DNA of 64,000 nucleotides from the NCBI GenBank assembly GCA_018902385.1, contig JABSSW010000031.1:248001-312000 (forward strand), written 5' to 3'. The first letter of the stretch is position 1. Each line of letters begins with the position of its first letter. The notes under the pieces are model-generated. The model made no database searches. It had not been told where the DNA came from and was given only the letters and a program-made list of their open reading frames with translations. The position numbers and the translations under genes are program-made. The stretch comes from Physcia stellaris. Its lineage: Eukaryota; Ascomycota; Lecanoromycetes; Caliciales; Physciaceae. Shown here one piece after another: positions 44,838 through 57,085 of this stretch.

Positions 44838-45894
44838 ACGAAACGACGTGAGCCAGCGAGAATGACCGTGAACCTGCGTGAATGGATAAGTCTCCCCTTT
44901 GAGAGCGATGATTGCACCCTACTTCCACTTGGCGCATCGTGGGCCAGCGAGAATGATCGTGAGTTTGCGAGAATGACGATCTTTCAATAGTCGACCTCCC
45001 TGTTCGTCGAGATCAATCGACATTCAATCAATAGACGATCTTCGTGCTTCCCCGAGCCAGTCCGCCCACCTACTTCCGAACGGCCTCTACAATACTCATC
45101 TTCTTGAAGCGTTGAAACACCGCTTGTTACAGAGGGGGATAGAAGCCACACACAACAACAACCTCACACCAAACCAACAACCACCCAAAACCCCAAACAA
45201 AAAATTTGAATTCCGCTCCGCTCCGCCAGTCCCAACAACCTGCCTGCGTCAATGACACCCAGTTGGTCCGCTACAATGGCCATCAAAAGCGTATGCGTTG
45301 TTTTCTTCGATTCTTTACACTTCCGCAATCAACACCAATGAAGATGAATCTTTTACATACAAGCGATACGGAAGCAATGACATGGAAAGAAGAGCTGGAG
45401 AACATCGATCCAATAGACCTGCCACACGGCCAAATCAGCCCGCCTTCTCCGCAGCCGTCTGCCCGCCGCCGCCAATGACCCCCTGCCCCAGAACCTGCAG
45501 CCAATCAGAACGCGCCGATTAATAAGAACTCGAAAAACTCAAATCCGAGAAGTTTGAAACAGCATACGCTCGCGAAACCGATACCGCCCTGCTGCTTCTG
45601 CCCTGCTCGAGAAATCGGCCGTTTCACCATACTAATCTGCAAATATCTCCGCGATCAAGATCCTCAACAAGATCCTCATTCTCGCTTTCGCATATATCTT
45701 CTGCCTTCGCCTCCGCATCTCCTGTTTTCGCATCTACCTCTCCACGCCTACCGCATCTGCTTTGAAACTTCCAGCGCCAGTCACGGCCAGACAGGTACCT
45801 GGGCCACCGCCAATGATTCCCTTCGCAATGCCGACCGATCAGGAGAAGTGATATATTCGCTTCGGGACGAAGCTTGTAAAAGACGGGAGGATAG

Positions 45895-46088
45895 TGTTAC
45901 GAGCATGCCTGGAATCTCGATTGGGAGCTTATCTTATCAGCGAAAGTCCTTATGAGGACTAGCGTGATCTGAGCTTGGCGCACAACCTACTTCAGACATT
46001 TCGGCCTACCGTGTACATATTTGCTTCCTAGATCAAATATTCTCGTTTTGCTATCTGTTTATCTCTTAGCCAGGCACGGTCCCTGACA
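45895..46088. repeat. Right LTR, 194 bp
   Basis: Direct copy of 44224-44417; followed by the AGACA target duplication. Confidence 0.88.
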
Positions 46089-46093
46089 AGACA

Positions 46094-47369
46094 TACACAA
46101 TATTGAGCAATATTTTCGATTCAATTGCTCACTTTGTATGATAAATTGTATGATAATCAGGCAGTTAACTCGAAAATTCTTCTGAATTTTCGTCTTATTT
46201 CAGAGATTCTTAGGCGAAATACGAAATAGACTGTTTCGAAATCAGATTTATTCGAAGATCGTGCATCTCACGCTAGAAAATAATTCTTGTATTGAGTTAA
46301 TGAAACGCTGATATGAAGACTTGAAGAATCGCATTAAATGCAAAGATTAAAATTGCTTTTTCAATCAACTTTTATGAATAGATCACTTGATCACTGTTAT
46401 TTGTAACTTAGTGACGAGTGACAAGAAAGTTCTTGTGACATATAATGATTTGCGATAGTCAGAAGTTATAAAGATCTCAAGACTTTGTCTCAGTTAATCA
46501 GATTTCTGACTAGCCTAAAAGTCAACATTTCTCGTCAGAGAATTTGAGTTCAAAAACGAATAAATCGTTGTTTTGAATCTTTTCGACTGCAATATTACAC
46601 GAAAACAACACGATAAATTGATAATTAGCGTTTTTATCGAGTATTATTGATTTAGTTCAATACAGTTTAAATTCATTATATTCGAGACTTGCGCATATCA
46701 GAATTATTTCAGAGTTGAAATTTTCGAAATCACGCAATTGAACGTTCAATGCGCAATGCAATTGCGCAATAAACGTTACATATTATACAATTATCTTTGT
46801 GAAACATTGTAGTCTCGTATCGAAATAATGATATTCTCGTTTTCAATTACTTGTAAATCGCGTGAGATGTTCAATAATGAATTGAGCAAACGACTGAATT
46901 TGATAATTTATGATCTTGAAAATGAGACGAAATATGTTTGTCGCGTTGTCTTTTCGAATTTCGCAATTGAATTGAACAACAATCACAATGTATTATGAAA
47001 TTATTTTTTTAAAACGTTGTAACTCGATATCGAATTAGTGATTTTCTCGTTTTCAATTAATTGTATTCGGCGTGAAGTGTTCAAGAATAAATTTCGCAAA
47101 GTGTTGAATTTGAATGATGTCACGAAAACAAATACGATCATTTATTCGATTTTGAATTCAGACGTGTAAAAGAGAAGTTCGAATTTTACGACGCTTCGAC
47201 TACACGATTCGAGACAATCAAGATTCTAATTTCAAATTATCTGTTTGCTCACTGTCAAACACATAATGTGATAAAAAGTCAGATAATTGTGATTCTGAAA
47301 CACTGTTTCAAATCATAAGACATGATCACATATCACTCAAAAAAGCAAAAACTGAACACGCAATGTTAA
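46094..47369. other. A+T-rich block, no genes
   Basis: Dense in stop codons on both strands and dominated by A and T, with many TTCGAAAT and CAATTG-like words. Such blocks in ascomycetes usually arise from RIP-mutated repeats. It ends abruptly at a tRNA gene. Confidence 0.55.
46721..47130. repeat. Two diverged tandem units of about 200 bp
   Basis: Unit 1 (about 46721-46920) and unit 2 (about 46951-47130) share an ordered series of words: TTTTCGAA, CGCAATTGAA, TATTAT, GAAA or AAAACNTTGTA, then CTCGTTTTCAATTA (46836 and 47046), then GTTCAA and TGAATTTG. Order and spacing are kept while many bases differ. Offset is 210-230 bp. Confidence 0.55.
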
Positions 47370-47452
47370 GGGCTGAACAGGGATTTGAACCCTGGACCTC
47401 TTACATCAGACGAAAACCCAAAGCAAGAATTCTGCCACTGAACTATCCAGCC
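47370..47452 (-). tRNA. tRNA-Pro (anticodon UGG) with an 11-nt intron
   Basis: Reads as a cloverleaf on the minus strand: acceptor GGCTGGA with TTCAGCC, D arm GTTC with AGTGGCA loop, anticodon stem CTTGC with GTAAG, T arm CAGGG with TTCAAAT loop and CCCTG. The anticodon TGG is at 47420-47418, followed by G37, then an 11-nt intron (47416-47406) at the standard place, then T38. Without the intron the gene is 72 nt, discriminator C. A run of five T lies about 20 nt downstream on the minus strand and fits a pol III terminator. The A box and B box (GGTTCAAAT) are present, so it should be functional. Confidence 0.92.
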
Positions 47453-48307
47453 CGATATCGTATAAATTTGTCTCGCGATATTCCAAAATATATTGCAAAA
47501 TTTCAGTTCAAGTGATGAGTCAAAAGGTCTTCCTGCAGGCGCAATGTTGAAGTGATGAGTTAGAAGGCCTCACAATGCCTTTGTTTTCACAATACCCTTG
47601 TCTTCACAATGCCATTGTCTCCGAGGAGACGTCGTGATTCGTCACTTTCTGTTTGCAGCATCGGCGACCGGAAATGCTACGCCTTCTTTGTTCTCCATCG
47701 CATCAATCCGCAAATCTCATGCGCAGGTTCTGGGTTTGTATCCATCCAATATCCGAATCTATTGGGACATGACAGCACAGTCCTCATCGGTTATACCAAG
47801 CTGATGGGTACAATCAATCATAGTAACATCCATCTATCTGTTCCCACTACCACCGCTGACTTTTGAGACCAGAAGGTAGGTTCTAGGGCTAGCTACTGGG
47901 CCGGAGACATATGATGTGACTGGCGCAATCGGTGAAAGTGAACCTCCATATGAATCTTGTCAAATTCTATCCCAAAGACTCATCCTCTCGACCAGGATCC
48001 CGTGGGCATGAAAAGGTATTAGTATTCATAAGGCATAAATGCCAAAGAAAACAAGCATGCTAATGCAAAGCGCACACGCGCAACCCGACATGACTCCACC
48101 GCATTATCCCTCCCTTCAACCCCTTCAGTATTCACCTAAAAGCCACACTTTTCGTCTACGTCTTTGCTCCCGTTCAACATATCCGCAACACCCCCGACAA
48201 CGACATCCTCCTCAACCTTCGACTCTGCGATGCTCCCAGACAAACAACCCCCTCCGTTTCCCGCTCGTGCTTGGATATGCTGACTACCGTCTCCATCACT
48301 GTACAGA
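47453..48307. other. Intergenic, nothing recognised
   Basis: Transition from A+T-rich to normal composition. Plus frames at 47598-47866 and 48039-48311 have no domain. Confidence 0.35.
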
Positions 48308-48490
48308 TTAGCTTAGTGCTACAGCCGCAAAAGAAGGGCTAGGAACCCACCTGCAAGACATGACAGCAGAAGAACAATGGGAACGCCCGTAATAGACCTG
48401 GCAAGAACGGCATCTGTGTCCGCAGCCGGGGCAGTATTGGGCCTGGTAGATACGTACGAAACGACAGTAGCAGCAGACGCAGGATGGCAT
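48308..48490 (-). CDS. Possible small zinc-binding protein, 60 aa
   Basis: From ATG at 48490 the frame reads MPSCVCCYCRFVRIYQAQYC and then PGCGHRCRSC: cysteines spaced C-x2-C-x10-C-x2-C-x3-C-x2-C, a pattern like small fungal zinc-ribbon proteins with a CxxCGHxxCxxC core. The rest is a short hydrophobic tail. No intron and no upstream ATG in frame, so the true N-terminus may lie on another exon. Could be chance, but the Cys spacing is unusually regular. Confidence 0.35.
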   Translation of the reverse strand: MPSCVCCYCRFVRIYQAQYCPGCGHRCRSCQVYYGRSHCSSAVMSCRWVPSPSFAAVALS

Positions 48491-49785
48491 TCTGATATTC
48501 GAGACGCTTAGATACGAGATACTGATTTCGAGTTCTTGTGTTGCTGGCGATGTTGGAATGATCGTTGGTGCTTTGGGCGGTAGAACGCGATTCAATGGTA
48601 TGCAGAGAAGAGAGAATGAGAGGTGAGAGACGGACGGTATTTATGTTGTAGAAATTGATGGTTAAGTCATCCTTGAGATCGATTGCCGACTCATATTGAC
48701 CTGAGAGTGAGCATACTGCAATATGATCCTCTTCCGCGTAGCTCTAAAAGACTTTTCCTGGCGATCTTGGCCAATTGAGCACGGTACCCGAGTGAATCTT
48801 TGGTCCGAGATCGAAACCTAGCAGTCTCTCTATCGATTTCTGACTCTTGCCCGCCCGATTCATAGAAACGGCATCTTGGATATTGTGACCATCTCGAAAA
48901 GAGGGTAAAGAGAGAAAACGGATTTTTATTGGATTTCCGTGGCTTAGTGTCCGTTCGACATCACATCACTGGCAGGGACAACCCTTCATGCGGTTTGCGA
49001 TAGCTGTCCATCATATCGCGAATTTCATAATGGCCCCAACCTCTCCTACTCTGGGACTCATCTCGCCTCTTGACCTCAGGCCCACTTCCTTGAATCTGAC
49101 CTAAATTTAACGATTCCTAAATACCTCATGTTGTTAGACATTTCTGAGCGAGCACGTCCCTCGGCACCGCCAAACGTTGCGAAGGCTGCATTCTAATGAT
49201 TCATGTTGAGCTCTCAAAGCTGTCTCCTTGCGGAATTCTCAGTGCTCGCCAAGGAGTGAGCGACGCCAATGTTCTCTTACCGAGAGGGACGTCCTTGAGT
49301 AGTGATACAATGATCAAGTTCGTTCAGAACATAAAAGGGTTCAATGGATCGAGATCTGCCGGATGGGAAGGTGGGCTGATGTCGGTGCACCGGCTGCGTA
49401 AATGTGAAGTATGTTTTGTGACCAGATAGTCTCTGTCGAGGCTTTATCAACAAGCTGAAACTGTTTATAGAATGGCGCGACACGGCATCCGAGTATAATA
49501 GGCTAATAGGACAAGATGATCCAGCATTTGGAGCGATCTCCCCAAGGCTCCGACGACTTGAATCTCTTGGCGTGGATGAGACACTCCTGAACGGTCTCAA
49601 ATTGACCAGCTAGTTCGCTGTTGGGGCAGGATCACATTTTTCCTTGGCCATTGTCAGCCTTTGAGGTGGTGGAGTGGAGGTCGCAGTTGTTCTACTATTC
49701 GTGTATAGTCCAAGACTGAGAGAGTGGGTAGCTGAAGCACTGATGGATGGCCTCGAATTATCAGCAGTTGACCAGTGGTATACTG
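48491..49785. other. Intergenic, nothing recognised
   Basis: No coding pattern. A 77-aa frame at 49196-49429 and an overlapping minus frame lack any family resemblance. Confidence 0.35.
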
Positions 49786-50952
49786 TCAGTGTTTCGAGCC
49801 CTTTCTATACGCAGACCCAGTTGCTAGGGTGAGAATCCTGTCTTGTTCCTTTTGGGGTATGTTTTCAAACTCTCCAGGCTCAGCACGAAAACCTTTCTCG
49901 TACCACAGCTCATATTCTTCTATCCCAACCTCGTGGTAAGCAATTCCTAGATCCCGAGCCACACGGTCGTCCTGCACCATACTAGTCAGCGCGCTCTCAT
50001 TGTCTTCAGAAAAATTCATGATCTCCGCCCTCCTTTTGCGCTCCCCCGCTTTACGCTCCCGGTACTCTTCCCTCTGCTTGAATGTTCCTCGACGGGCATT
50101 AGACCTTCCTGCTATGAGGTTGTAATCCAGCTCATATCCTAATTTATCGTACGTTGGAGATCCCTTGGGACCTTTTTTGAGGCAGATGGCTTTCGGGCTT
50201 GGACTTCGAGGTGGCTCGGCTGTCTTCGTTCGCTTTGGCCTCTTCGGACTCGGTGGCTTCATTGCCTTGATGTCCTCTTCCTGCTCATCCCGCTCTGACT
50301 TAGCGGCGTAAGTGACACTGGTATTTTGCACGGCCTTTGCAAGTGCATACGCCATTTTCTCTACGTCGAGCGCGGAGATGGTCTCCCGAGACTCTTTCTT
50401 CAGGCGCTCTCGCAGGGTCTGTGTCCCATCATACAGCTCTCTGTACTCTTTCAAAGTGTATCCGATCTTTCGATCCCAGCCCCCAGTCTTCGCTTCCTCC
50501 CAATGCAAATATCGAAACAGCTCGTCCGAGAAGAAGGGTACGCCAACAGGATCATAGCAGCTTAGTATCAAGCTCGCAGTGGCTGGTCCAACACCCTTGA
50601 GCTTTCCTATCCTCGAGACTACTTTGGCATAAGCGGTGCTGTCCTCCTCGTATGTCTGGAACGCCTCCTCTGTGGCTTCGCGAACGGCGGCGAGAGAGTT
50701 CGAAGACGCGAGCTTGGCAAGGTTTGGCCGGTATTTTCCATGCTTGAGCTTCCAGTCCACGAGACTGACTAATTCGGACTTCTCGAGAAAGGGTTCACCG
50801 TCGGATTTGCGCTGCGCGAGGGTTTGGGGGATTGTATTGTAGCGGAGATCATCAAGGGCGGCAAGTGAGGACGGAACGTGATCTGAGTATTGCAAGAGAT
50901 ATTTGTGGAAATCACTGTAGGCAATGACATTAGAGCGCAGTCTTGCTTCCAT
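49786..50952 (-). CDS. Helix-hairpin-helix-like protein, conserved fungal unknown
   Basis: Single exon, 388 aa from ATG at 50952. Residues about 115-140 contain a helix-hairpin-helix glycine turn, LKGVGPATASLILSCYD, as in base-excision DNA glycosylases and related folds, followed by a Val-Pro-Phe-Phe-Ser-Asp stretch. Before it is an alpha-helical region (KSELVSLVDWKLKHGKYRPN). After residue 220 comes a basic, Pro/Ser/Lys-rich linker (KPPSPKRPKRTKTAEPPRSP) that could be a nuclear localisation signal. The last third is charged and helical. No catalytic Lys/Asp of HhH glycosylases is evident, so DNA-binding or scaffolding is as likely as repair. It looks intact. Confidence 0.75.
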   Translation of the reverse strand: MEARLRSNVIAYSDFHKYLLQYSDHVPSSLAALDDLRYNTIPQTLAQRKSDGEPFLEKSELVSLVDWKLKHGKYRPNLAKLASSNSLAAVREATEEAFQTYEEDSTAYAKVVSRIGKLKGVGPATASLILSCYDPVGVPFFSDELFRYLHWEEAKTGGWDRKIGYTLKEYRELYDGTQTLRERLKKESRETISALDVEKMAYALAKAVQNTSVTYAAKSERDEQEEDIKAMKPPSPKRPKRTKTAEPPRSPSPKAICLKKGPKGSPTYDKLGYELDYNLIAGRSNARRGTFKQREEYRERKAGERKRRAEIMNFSEDNESALTSMVQDDRVARDLGIAYHEVGIEEYELWYEKGFRAEPGEFENIPQKEQDRILTLATGSAYRKGSKH

Positions 50953-53249
50953 GTCTTGGCGTTGATGCCACGATGAGGCGGTAGTGGAGCGGTCGAAATC
51001 TGGAGTTCAGTGGAGTAAAGTATTCTTAAAGGATGCTCTGCCGATCTCAAAACAACAATCATCTTACGACGCGTCCGAAATACAGTCACGTGCTCACGCG
51101 TTTGGTCACTTTTACCTTTCTCTCGAGCAACTTATTACTACTGTACAGTCCCATACCACAGCGGGTGGTTGGCGCGGATTATTCATTCTAATTTCAAGAA
51201 GTAAACGTTATAGAAATTATTCCTGCTGAATGTTAGAAAACAGTGGCATTACTAGCACGTACAGACGAATTATCGAGCAAGTAGAAATGCGGCACTCTTG
51301 CCTGATTGGGAGTAGTTTGGTTGAGCTTGTTACTACCGAGGCTCGCGAGGGTCGGTACGGAATACCAGCGAAACCTCCTGTAAATACTGCATGCGATACA
51401 GTAGCAATGAAATATGTAGTCACCCAACAAAATACGTTTCAACGCTGAACAGGTATCCAATCCTTGCGTGGCTAGAGAAGCTGACGACCCGCCATGGTAG
51501 GGAACCATACACACCGACACCCCTCGTCCATTCGTGGATTTTGCCACGATCTGATACATCCCCTGATGTTCAATGAGACAATAAGCTTTAGATTAGCGAC
51601 ATCGAAAGAACTCATAACCACGAGTCATGGCCCCAACAGATGAGGCGATTGTCGTCAAGCTCATGCTACTTATCGAGCAAGTTGCGGACCTAGTCAGAAA
51701 GAGATTCCGTCCAGTTTGAACTCGGAGGATGGCTGGGATGTTTCCAGCAAAAAGTTTCGGGGACACATAAGCATCATTGAAAAGGGAACAGTCGTGCTAT
51801 CGAGAATCTCACACGGCAGGCTGTTCAGGCCGAAAATGTGATCAACGGCGATGCAATGCTGGCCAACCTTGTGAACACAAACACTCTACATCTTACAGAA
51901 TGAGGCTCCACCAGCTCAAAAGGAAGCATCGGCGTGCGGCCGTCGCAGGACTGGGCTATCAGTGCAGAGAATGCATTCGATACACCCCTGTCGCTCCCCA
52001 CTAATGCCTGGGCGGCTCAAGTCCAATATGATCAAGAGAGCACGCACCAATTCATTCTCTATGGACGAGGAGCGTTCCATCACGGAATCACCCTCGATCC
52101 AGATATGCAGCTTGGGATCAACGTAAGTTCGTACAAGTATATGCCACACTAATCTAGATCGGCTTACTGACCATGCTTGGCTTGCTTTTTGTGCCAAGAA
52201 GATGCAACAATCGCATCAAAGACTTATGGGCCAAGGTAAACTGAAAAACAGCAGCTATTGGATAGCTTGAATCACGTAGTTCCTGGCCATCCAGGACACC
52301 TTCGGATTTTATCGCGCTGGCGACAGGAAAGCGGGTTTGGAGATTTTTGACCCCATTCGACTATTCGAAGCCGAGTAAGTCCTGTATAATACGAAATGCA
52401 ACCGTGCCTTGAACTCTATAAGGACCAGGTGAACCCTATGAAGGGTCGGGGGCCTGATTCCCCCAGCATGTCGCCTGACAAGCTTTGAGAGCAATGATCT
52501 TCAGGAAAAATTGAATGAAGGTCTTGGAGGTTACCGCGCCATCGGGATATGGCATGGTAGAGGAAGTCGCTAGGGGAGAGCCAATCTGGAACGAGCCAAA
52601 GGATGGAGAATTTGTTGTGAAAGCGACACGTATTGACAAGCGCACTGTCTGGAAGTTGGTGATGTCCGATGACACCTCGCTTCGAAGGTCACCTTGAGCA
52701 TACAGAGTAACGCCGCAACATCTTCCATCTATGCCCTCCCGAACCACGGAAAATCCATCTCTGGTTAGAGCAAGGCGAGAGCAGTCGGATGAAAGTTTGG
52801 TTCCACGACAGATGACCGCAATCATTAGATTGTTGTATCTTTTCCTGTACGGAGTTGATTGCCAGTCGTAGTTGTGGGAACTAGACTTTAAGTGATTGAA
52901 AATATCTGGGGCGAGGAGAGAAGCAACGATTGGAAAACTCGTAGTACGAGAAGCGGAGCAATAGTCAACTAAGCAATATCTTCACATCTCGAGACTCTTC
53001 AGTCAAATGAGGGTCAGGTCTTCTATTCAGCAAAGAAACGGTAAGAGAAAACCTGGATACCTCCCAAAGCAACAATGCAGTAGCAACCAACCAGCCTTGT
53101 CTCTGCGGTCCTAGTTCAAGTCCAGAATTCTACCGATGATCTAACTCCTGCAACCATGATATGTTGATCGATGTCTTCCGAGAACAAAGACCCGTTCACC
53201 GCCATTCGATAATTCCACACTACACAAGACTATACATTTTCCACAGTAT
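50953..53249. other. Intergenic with worn gene remains
   Basis: Pieces at about 51,930-52,440 on the plus strand look like coding exons, for example LYGRGAFHHGITLDPD and FLAIQDTFGFYRAGDR, with plausible GT-AG borders between some, but stops and mismatched phases break the series, so I cannot build a gene. Probably a decayed host gene of unknown type. A 60-aa plus frame at 52515-52697 may belong to it. Confidence 0.35.
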
Positions 53250-55799
53250 TTGAAATCTCACCGCCCCACGATTTCTTTCCCTCTTTCCATAAGTTCCTCA
53301 CCATCCTCTTCCCTTCTTTCACCCACTCTCCAAGATCAACATCCTTTTCTCTTCTTTCACCCACTATCCAAGCTCAGCATCCCCTTCTTTTCTTACACTC
53401 ATCCTTCAAGCTCATCAACACTGATAATACCCTGTTGCATAACCTTGCTGCATTATCTTGCAACTGACGTGTTCAGTAACTGTACAGCCATCCGAGTAAC
53501 CTCGGCAACCGACATGTAAGTTGACTCGTGTGTTCTCTCAGTATCCTAGCTGAATCATATAGTCAAAATTCCTGAATAGTTCAAACTCGCTTCCAATTGT
53601 GCACGACCCGCAACTTGAGTATCAGGTGTTGGAATACCTGAACTTAGCTTTTTTCCGAAATCAGCTCATTTCGAAATCACACTAAAGATCTGAGCTTGAT
53701 ACTGAGACTGCCATGGCTTTACTCCGTCAACGCACTCATATCTATTCGTCATTCTAAGATCATGCTTTGTGATATAGCACGAAGTGAAACCGCAAGAGCT
53801 GTTTTTGGGTCAGAGCTGATGTTCTGCAATGATCACGAACTACTGATGTATCCCAAGGCGGTGATGGCAGGTTCTAGGACCCAGCAGGCTCCTGCATAGC
53901 GGAAGAATCAGATAGAACCTCGAATCGAGAAGATTAGCTCCTCTGATTCATTAGGCTCTGAAGGTAACAGTGAAGAAAGACTCGATTTGTCCAATATCGA
54001 AGATTCGGTGCAGCTTTTCTCGAGCAACTCCACATCCTCACCGACTCTATTCTCAATCTCCGTTTCCACGACACGCTATCACCTATTGCTACGTCTTCTC
54101 AATCTGATAATGTAACAAAGCTTAGTAAATAAACCCACGCACAGCGGCACGATACTACACTGTGAATCACAGACAGCTCAAAGAAAACGTCGACTCTTCA
54201 CGTCAGCTAAATTAGACAGCCAATGCGATGGAGTTTCTTAGCTCGCCATCAGATTCTTCTCCTTTGAGCCTTCCTACGATACCCCTGTCAAGACTCAAAC
54301 AGACACGCCTGAAGCTTGTTACCTTGCTAACCCTTACGGATGTTTTCACTTTCAACATGATTGTTCTCTCACTGAGGCAATTACCTTGCGTGTGACTCAT
54401 CTTTCGGGCATTATAGGGTGTTATTTCCAGCGCGAGACCAGCAACAAGAATGCAAAGTTCGTCGAGACCTACGGTTACGGGATTCTGTACGCCTTTCCAG
54501 ATGGTAAGTAATTCCGTTCTGCAACTTCTTTCAAGGCATCGCATTAATCCAATATTCATAGACTTCACAGCATCAAAATTCGAAGAAAAAAGGATACGGC
54601 TTGGGTGTCCATCCTTCTATAGGGGCTCGATAACTGCCCATGGAAAGCTGCAATTCAAACAATGATGATTCAAAGGTTGAGAAATAAACTCCCCGTGGAA
54701 CTCCGCATCGGCTTCAACTAAGACCTATGACTCAACAAATGGCATCAATCGGATATTTAAGCCAGCTGATTGTGCCAGTCTTTCATCTTCAGCACAAAGA
54801 GCTCGAATCTGCTCATATTCTCCAATGCCCACGATTGGGACACGGAAATCTCGACCTGCAAACAAATCGCGAATACAGAGTATGACCAAGAGACCGAGAG
54901 ACTCGAGCTTACAGACGAATTAACCAGAATAACTGAACAATACCCGAAAGACTCGATCGCATCCTTCCAGGGCTCTATGAACGCAAATCCCACTATTCAT
55001 GACGTTGAAACCCTTTGTCTGTATATGAGCTTAATGATGAGATTCTAATGATGATATTGAGACAGAATTGGCCTTGAACGGCTCCGCCCAACCTCAAGGA
55101 CCAGTAACCTCATAGGAAACACCACACCCAAGCGCAGACGCGAAGAAGTTACAAGCCCGACATTCAGTACTCTTCTAGCAATCTTCAGTGCAAACGAAGC
55201 TCATCCCGATGCGGGGATTGATAGCGCCAACATCCCCGTTCCTAACAAACCTACAAAGAGTAAGGTGAGTTGGACAGCTTCAATCCTTATCTTCTCAAAT
55301 TCGACTCTATTGAGCTTGCCTTACATAGTATCTACCCTTCTCTGTAATATTCTAATGCCGCTCCCTTGCAGCTTGATGTACGGAAAGACTCTAAAGGCAT
55401 TGCACAGGTGACAAATAGGGTCAATAGAACGCAACAGTCCTCCTCGACTCAAGTAGTTGTTTGCACGCAAGTCACGCTTACTTTCGACATGTCATTGAAG
55501 TCAATAACGTCGTCTTTGAAACGTCAAGCAATGACGATTGTGCAGACATCATCCGTTCAAGATTAGACAAGATTTTGTTGATGTTTTACAGTGGCTTCAA
55601 AGCAAAGATTTTGCAAATTCTTAGTAGCGCAGACGGAAATCTCTCTGATCACGAAACTGATCGTAAACTTTGCCGTCCTTCTTCTGAATACAGAGTCAAC
55701 TCTTCAAGCATGCCGTCAAACATGCTCATCTTTCAAATCATCATCTATTTTGCTCTGAATGACTCGTCAGAGATAATCAATTCTGTTCGCTATAAGCAC
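53250..55799. other. Decayed sequence with no intact gene
   Basis: Begins with pyrimidine-rich short repeats (about 53,260-53,400) and continues with fragmentary frames of low similarity to anything. Likely part of the same fossil region as the next entry. Confidence 0.35.
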
Positions 55800-55820
55800 T
55801 CAATATCATCTTTCATTTCC

Positions 55821-55990
55821 ACTCCGCTCTGAACATCTTGACAAAAATGGCCAAATGCAACTACTGTTCAAACCCGATATCGACTTCCAATCCCTTCACT
55901 CCGTTCTGGACGCCTTGACAAAGATGGCCAATTCTGTAACAACTATCCAAACCTGGTATCAACTTCCAATTCCCCACTCCGCTCTGGACG
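55821..55990 (+). repeat. About 77-bp tandem repeat, just over two copies
   Basis: Units begin ACTCCG(C/T)TCTG at 55821, 55898 and 55976. Each continues with a matching TTGACAAA(A/G)ATGGCCAA stretch. The third is cut short. Confidence 0.65.
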
Positions 55991-56878
55991 ATTTTTTCAT
56001 CAAATCAAAGACTCGTCGAACGCATTGATGGATATTGCAACCACAAGGTGGCGAGTTTCAGTCTTCATCACCTCGAATCGGTATATGCTGACACTTTTTC
56101 TACGCAAATTCTTCTGCATAAAACTCGACCACTCCATCGCTGAGATTGCAGAAGCGTTCAATGAAAGACTCTAAGTAAGATTTACTCGGCGCTATACGAA
56201 TGATTGTGAAACGCTGAAAGGTTGACCTCACCTAGTCTCCGCCGTACAGCTGTCGGGATGATCTGTCCGACAAGCTGTCGATGTGCCTGCGGTAAGCGTG
56301 GAAGAGTTCCATATTGTTGATCCATCCAGTATGTCTGCTTTTGGAACGCAAATACCATTGGAGAATTTGAGATATATCACATTGATTCGGAACTTGAAAG
56401 AATCGAACACAATTGCGGACGAGTTTCATGGATTGGTATACGACGAGGATGGCTGCAAAGCTTACTGAAGATCACAATTGGATGAAAGCGCTGCTCCAAA
56501 GTGGTGTCTCGGCATCAATCGTGTTGCAAGCATTCCTCGAGGGCCAAATTTCACTGGCTTAAACATACAGAACACTTTCATATGAGAAATGATAGATACT
56601 TGAATTACAAACAGACTCAAAACCAAATAGGCAATCCAACAGCCTACGGGGGCAAAACTCACGCAGTCACCTTTTCCCGGGAAACCATCACAAGTATCCT
56701 CAACGAAGAATTACAAGCTTGGACGGTGTACGCTATCCCCTGAAAGCTAAAGGCATTCACTTTAAAGATATTCAATGATGTTTTGAAAGAAGACAGTGCT
56801 CAAGATAGCTCAAATTCAAGCAATTCAGCCTCGAAGTATTAGCTAACTCTCCTGATCAGACTGGATTATTTACATTCA

Positions 56879-56922
56879 GTGGGATCACTGCTAGATATGA
56901 GTGGGATCACTGCTAGATATGA
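56879..56922 (+). repeat. Perfect 22-bp tandem duplication
   Basis: A 22-bp unit starting GTGGGATCACTGC occurs twice without a mismatch at 56879-56900 and 56901-56922. Confidence 0.8.
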
Positions 56923-57085
56923 TCATCTCACGAGAAGAAGTCACGTCGACGCTTTCACAATCATAGATTCATGAAAGATATGCCAAAACCACGATCATCG
57001 AAAGTCCCAAAGGACCAGCATCTTGCGGATGGTTTAACGAAAGATCCGACCCTGCCGTTAGATGAACTGATGCGGGGTGTGTAAG

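Larger units (their letters stand above)
44224..46088. mobile_element. Short LTR element, non-autonomous looking
   Basis: Two direct terminal repeats of 194 bp (44224-44417 and 45895-46088), both starting TG and ending CA, flanked by the 5-bp target duplication AGACA (44219-44223 and 46089-46093). The 1.5-kb interior carries no recognisable gag or pol domain, so it is a TRIM-like or internally deleted member of an LTR family. A purine-rich stretch lies just before the right LTR. The LTRs differ at about 14 of 194 positions, all transitions, and mostly in the direction of A/T in the right copy, as expected from RIP; age from divergence is therefore not reliable, but it is not very recent. The intact target duplication shows a single clean insertion into the A+T-rich block. 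Confidence 0.88.
55800..57085 (+). mobile_element. Probable fossil of a Ty1/copia-like element, ends unclear
   Basis: Near 57,010-57,050 a segment reads KDQHLADGLTK, the motif found at the end of the RNase H region in Ty1/copia elements. Upstream is short, broken coding-like sequence on the same strand. No terminal repeats could be paired, and the element is clearly broken in many places. Old. The limits given are rough. Confidence 0.3.

Noticed and set aside
43938-46271. GTGCATCTCAC at 43938-43948 and 46261-46271 as ends of an older element around the LTR unit
   Set aside because: Only 11 bp match with poor flanking similarity; could be chance in repetitive A+T-rich DNA.
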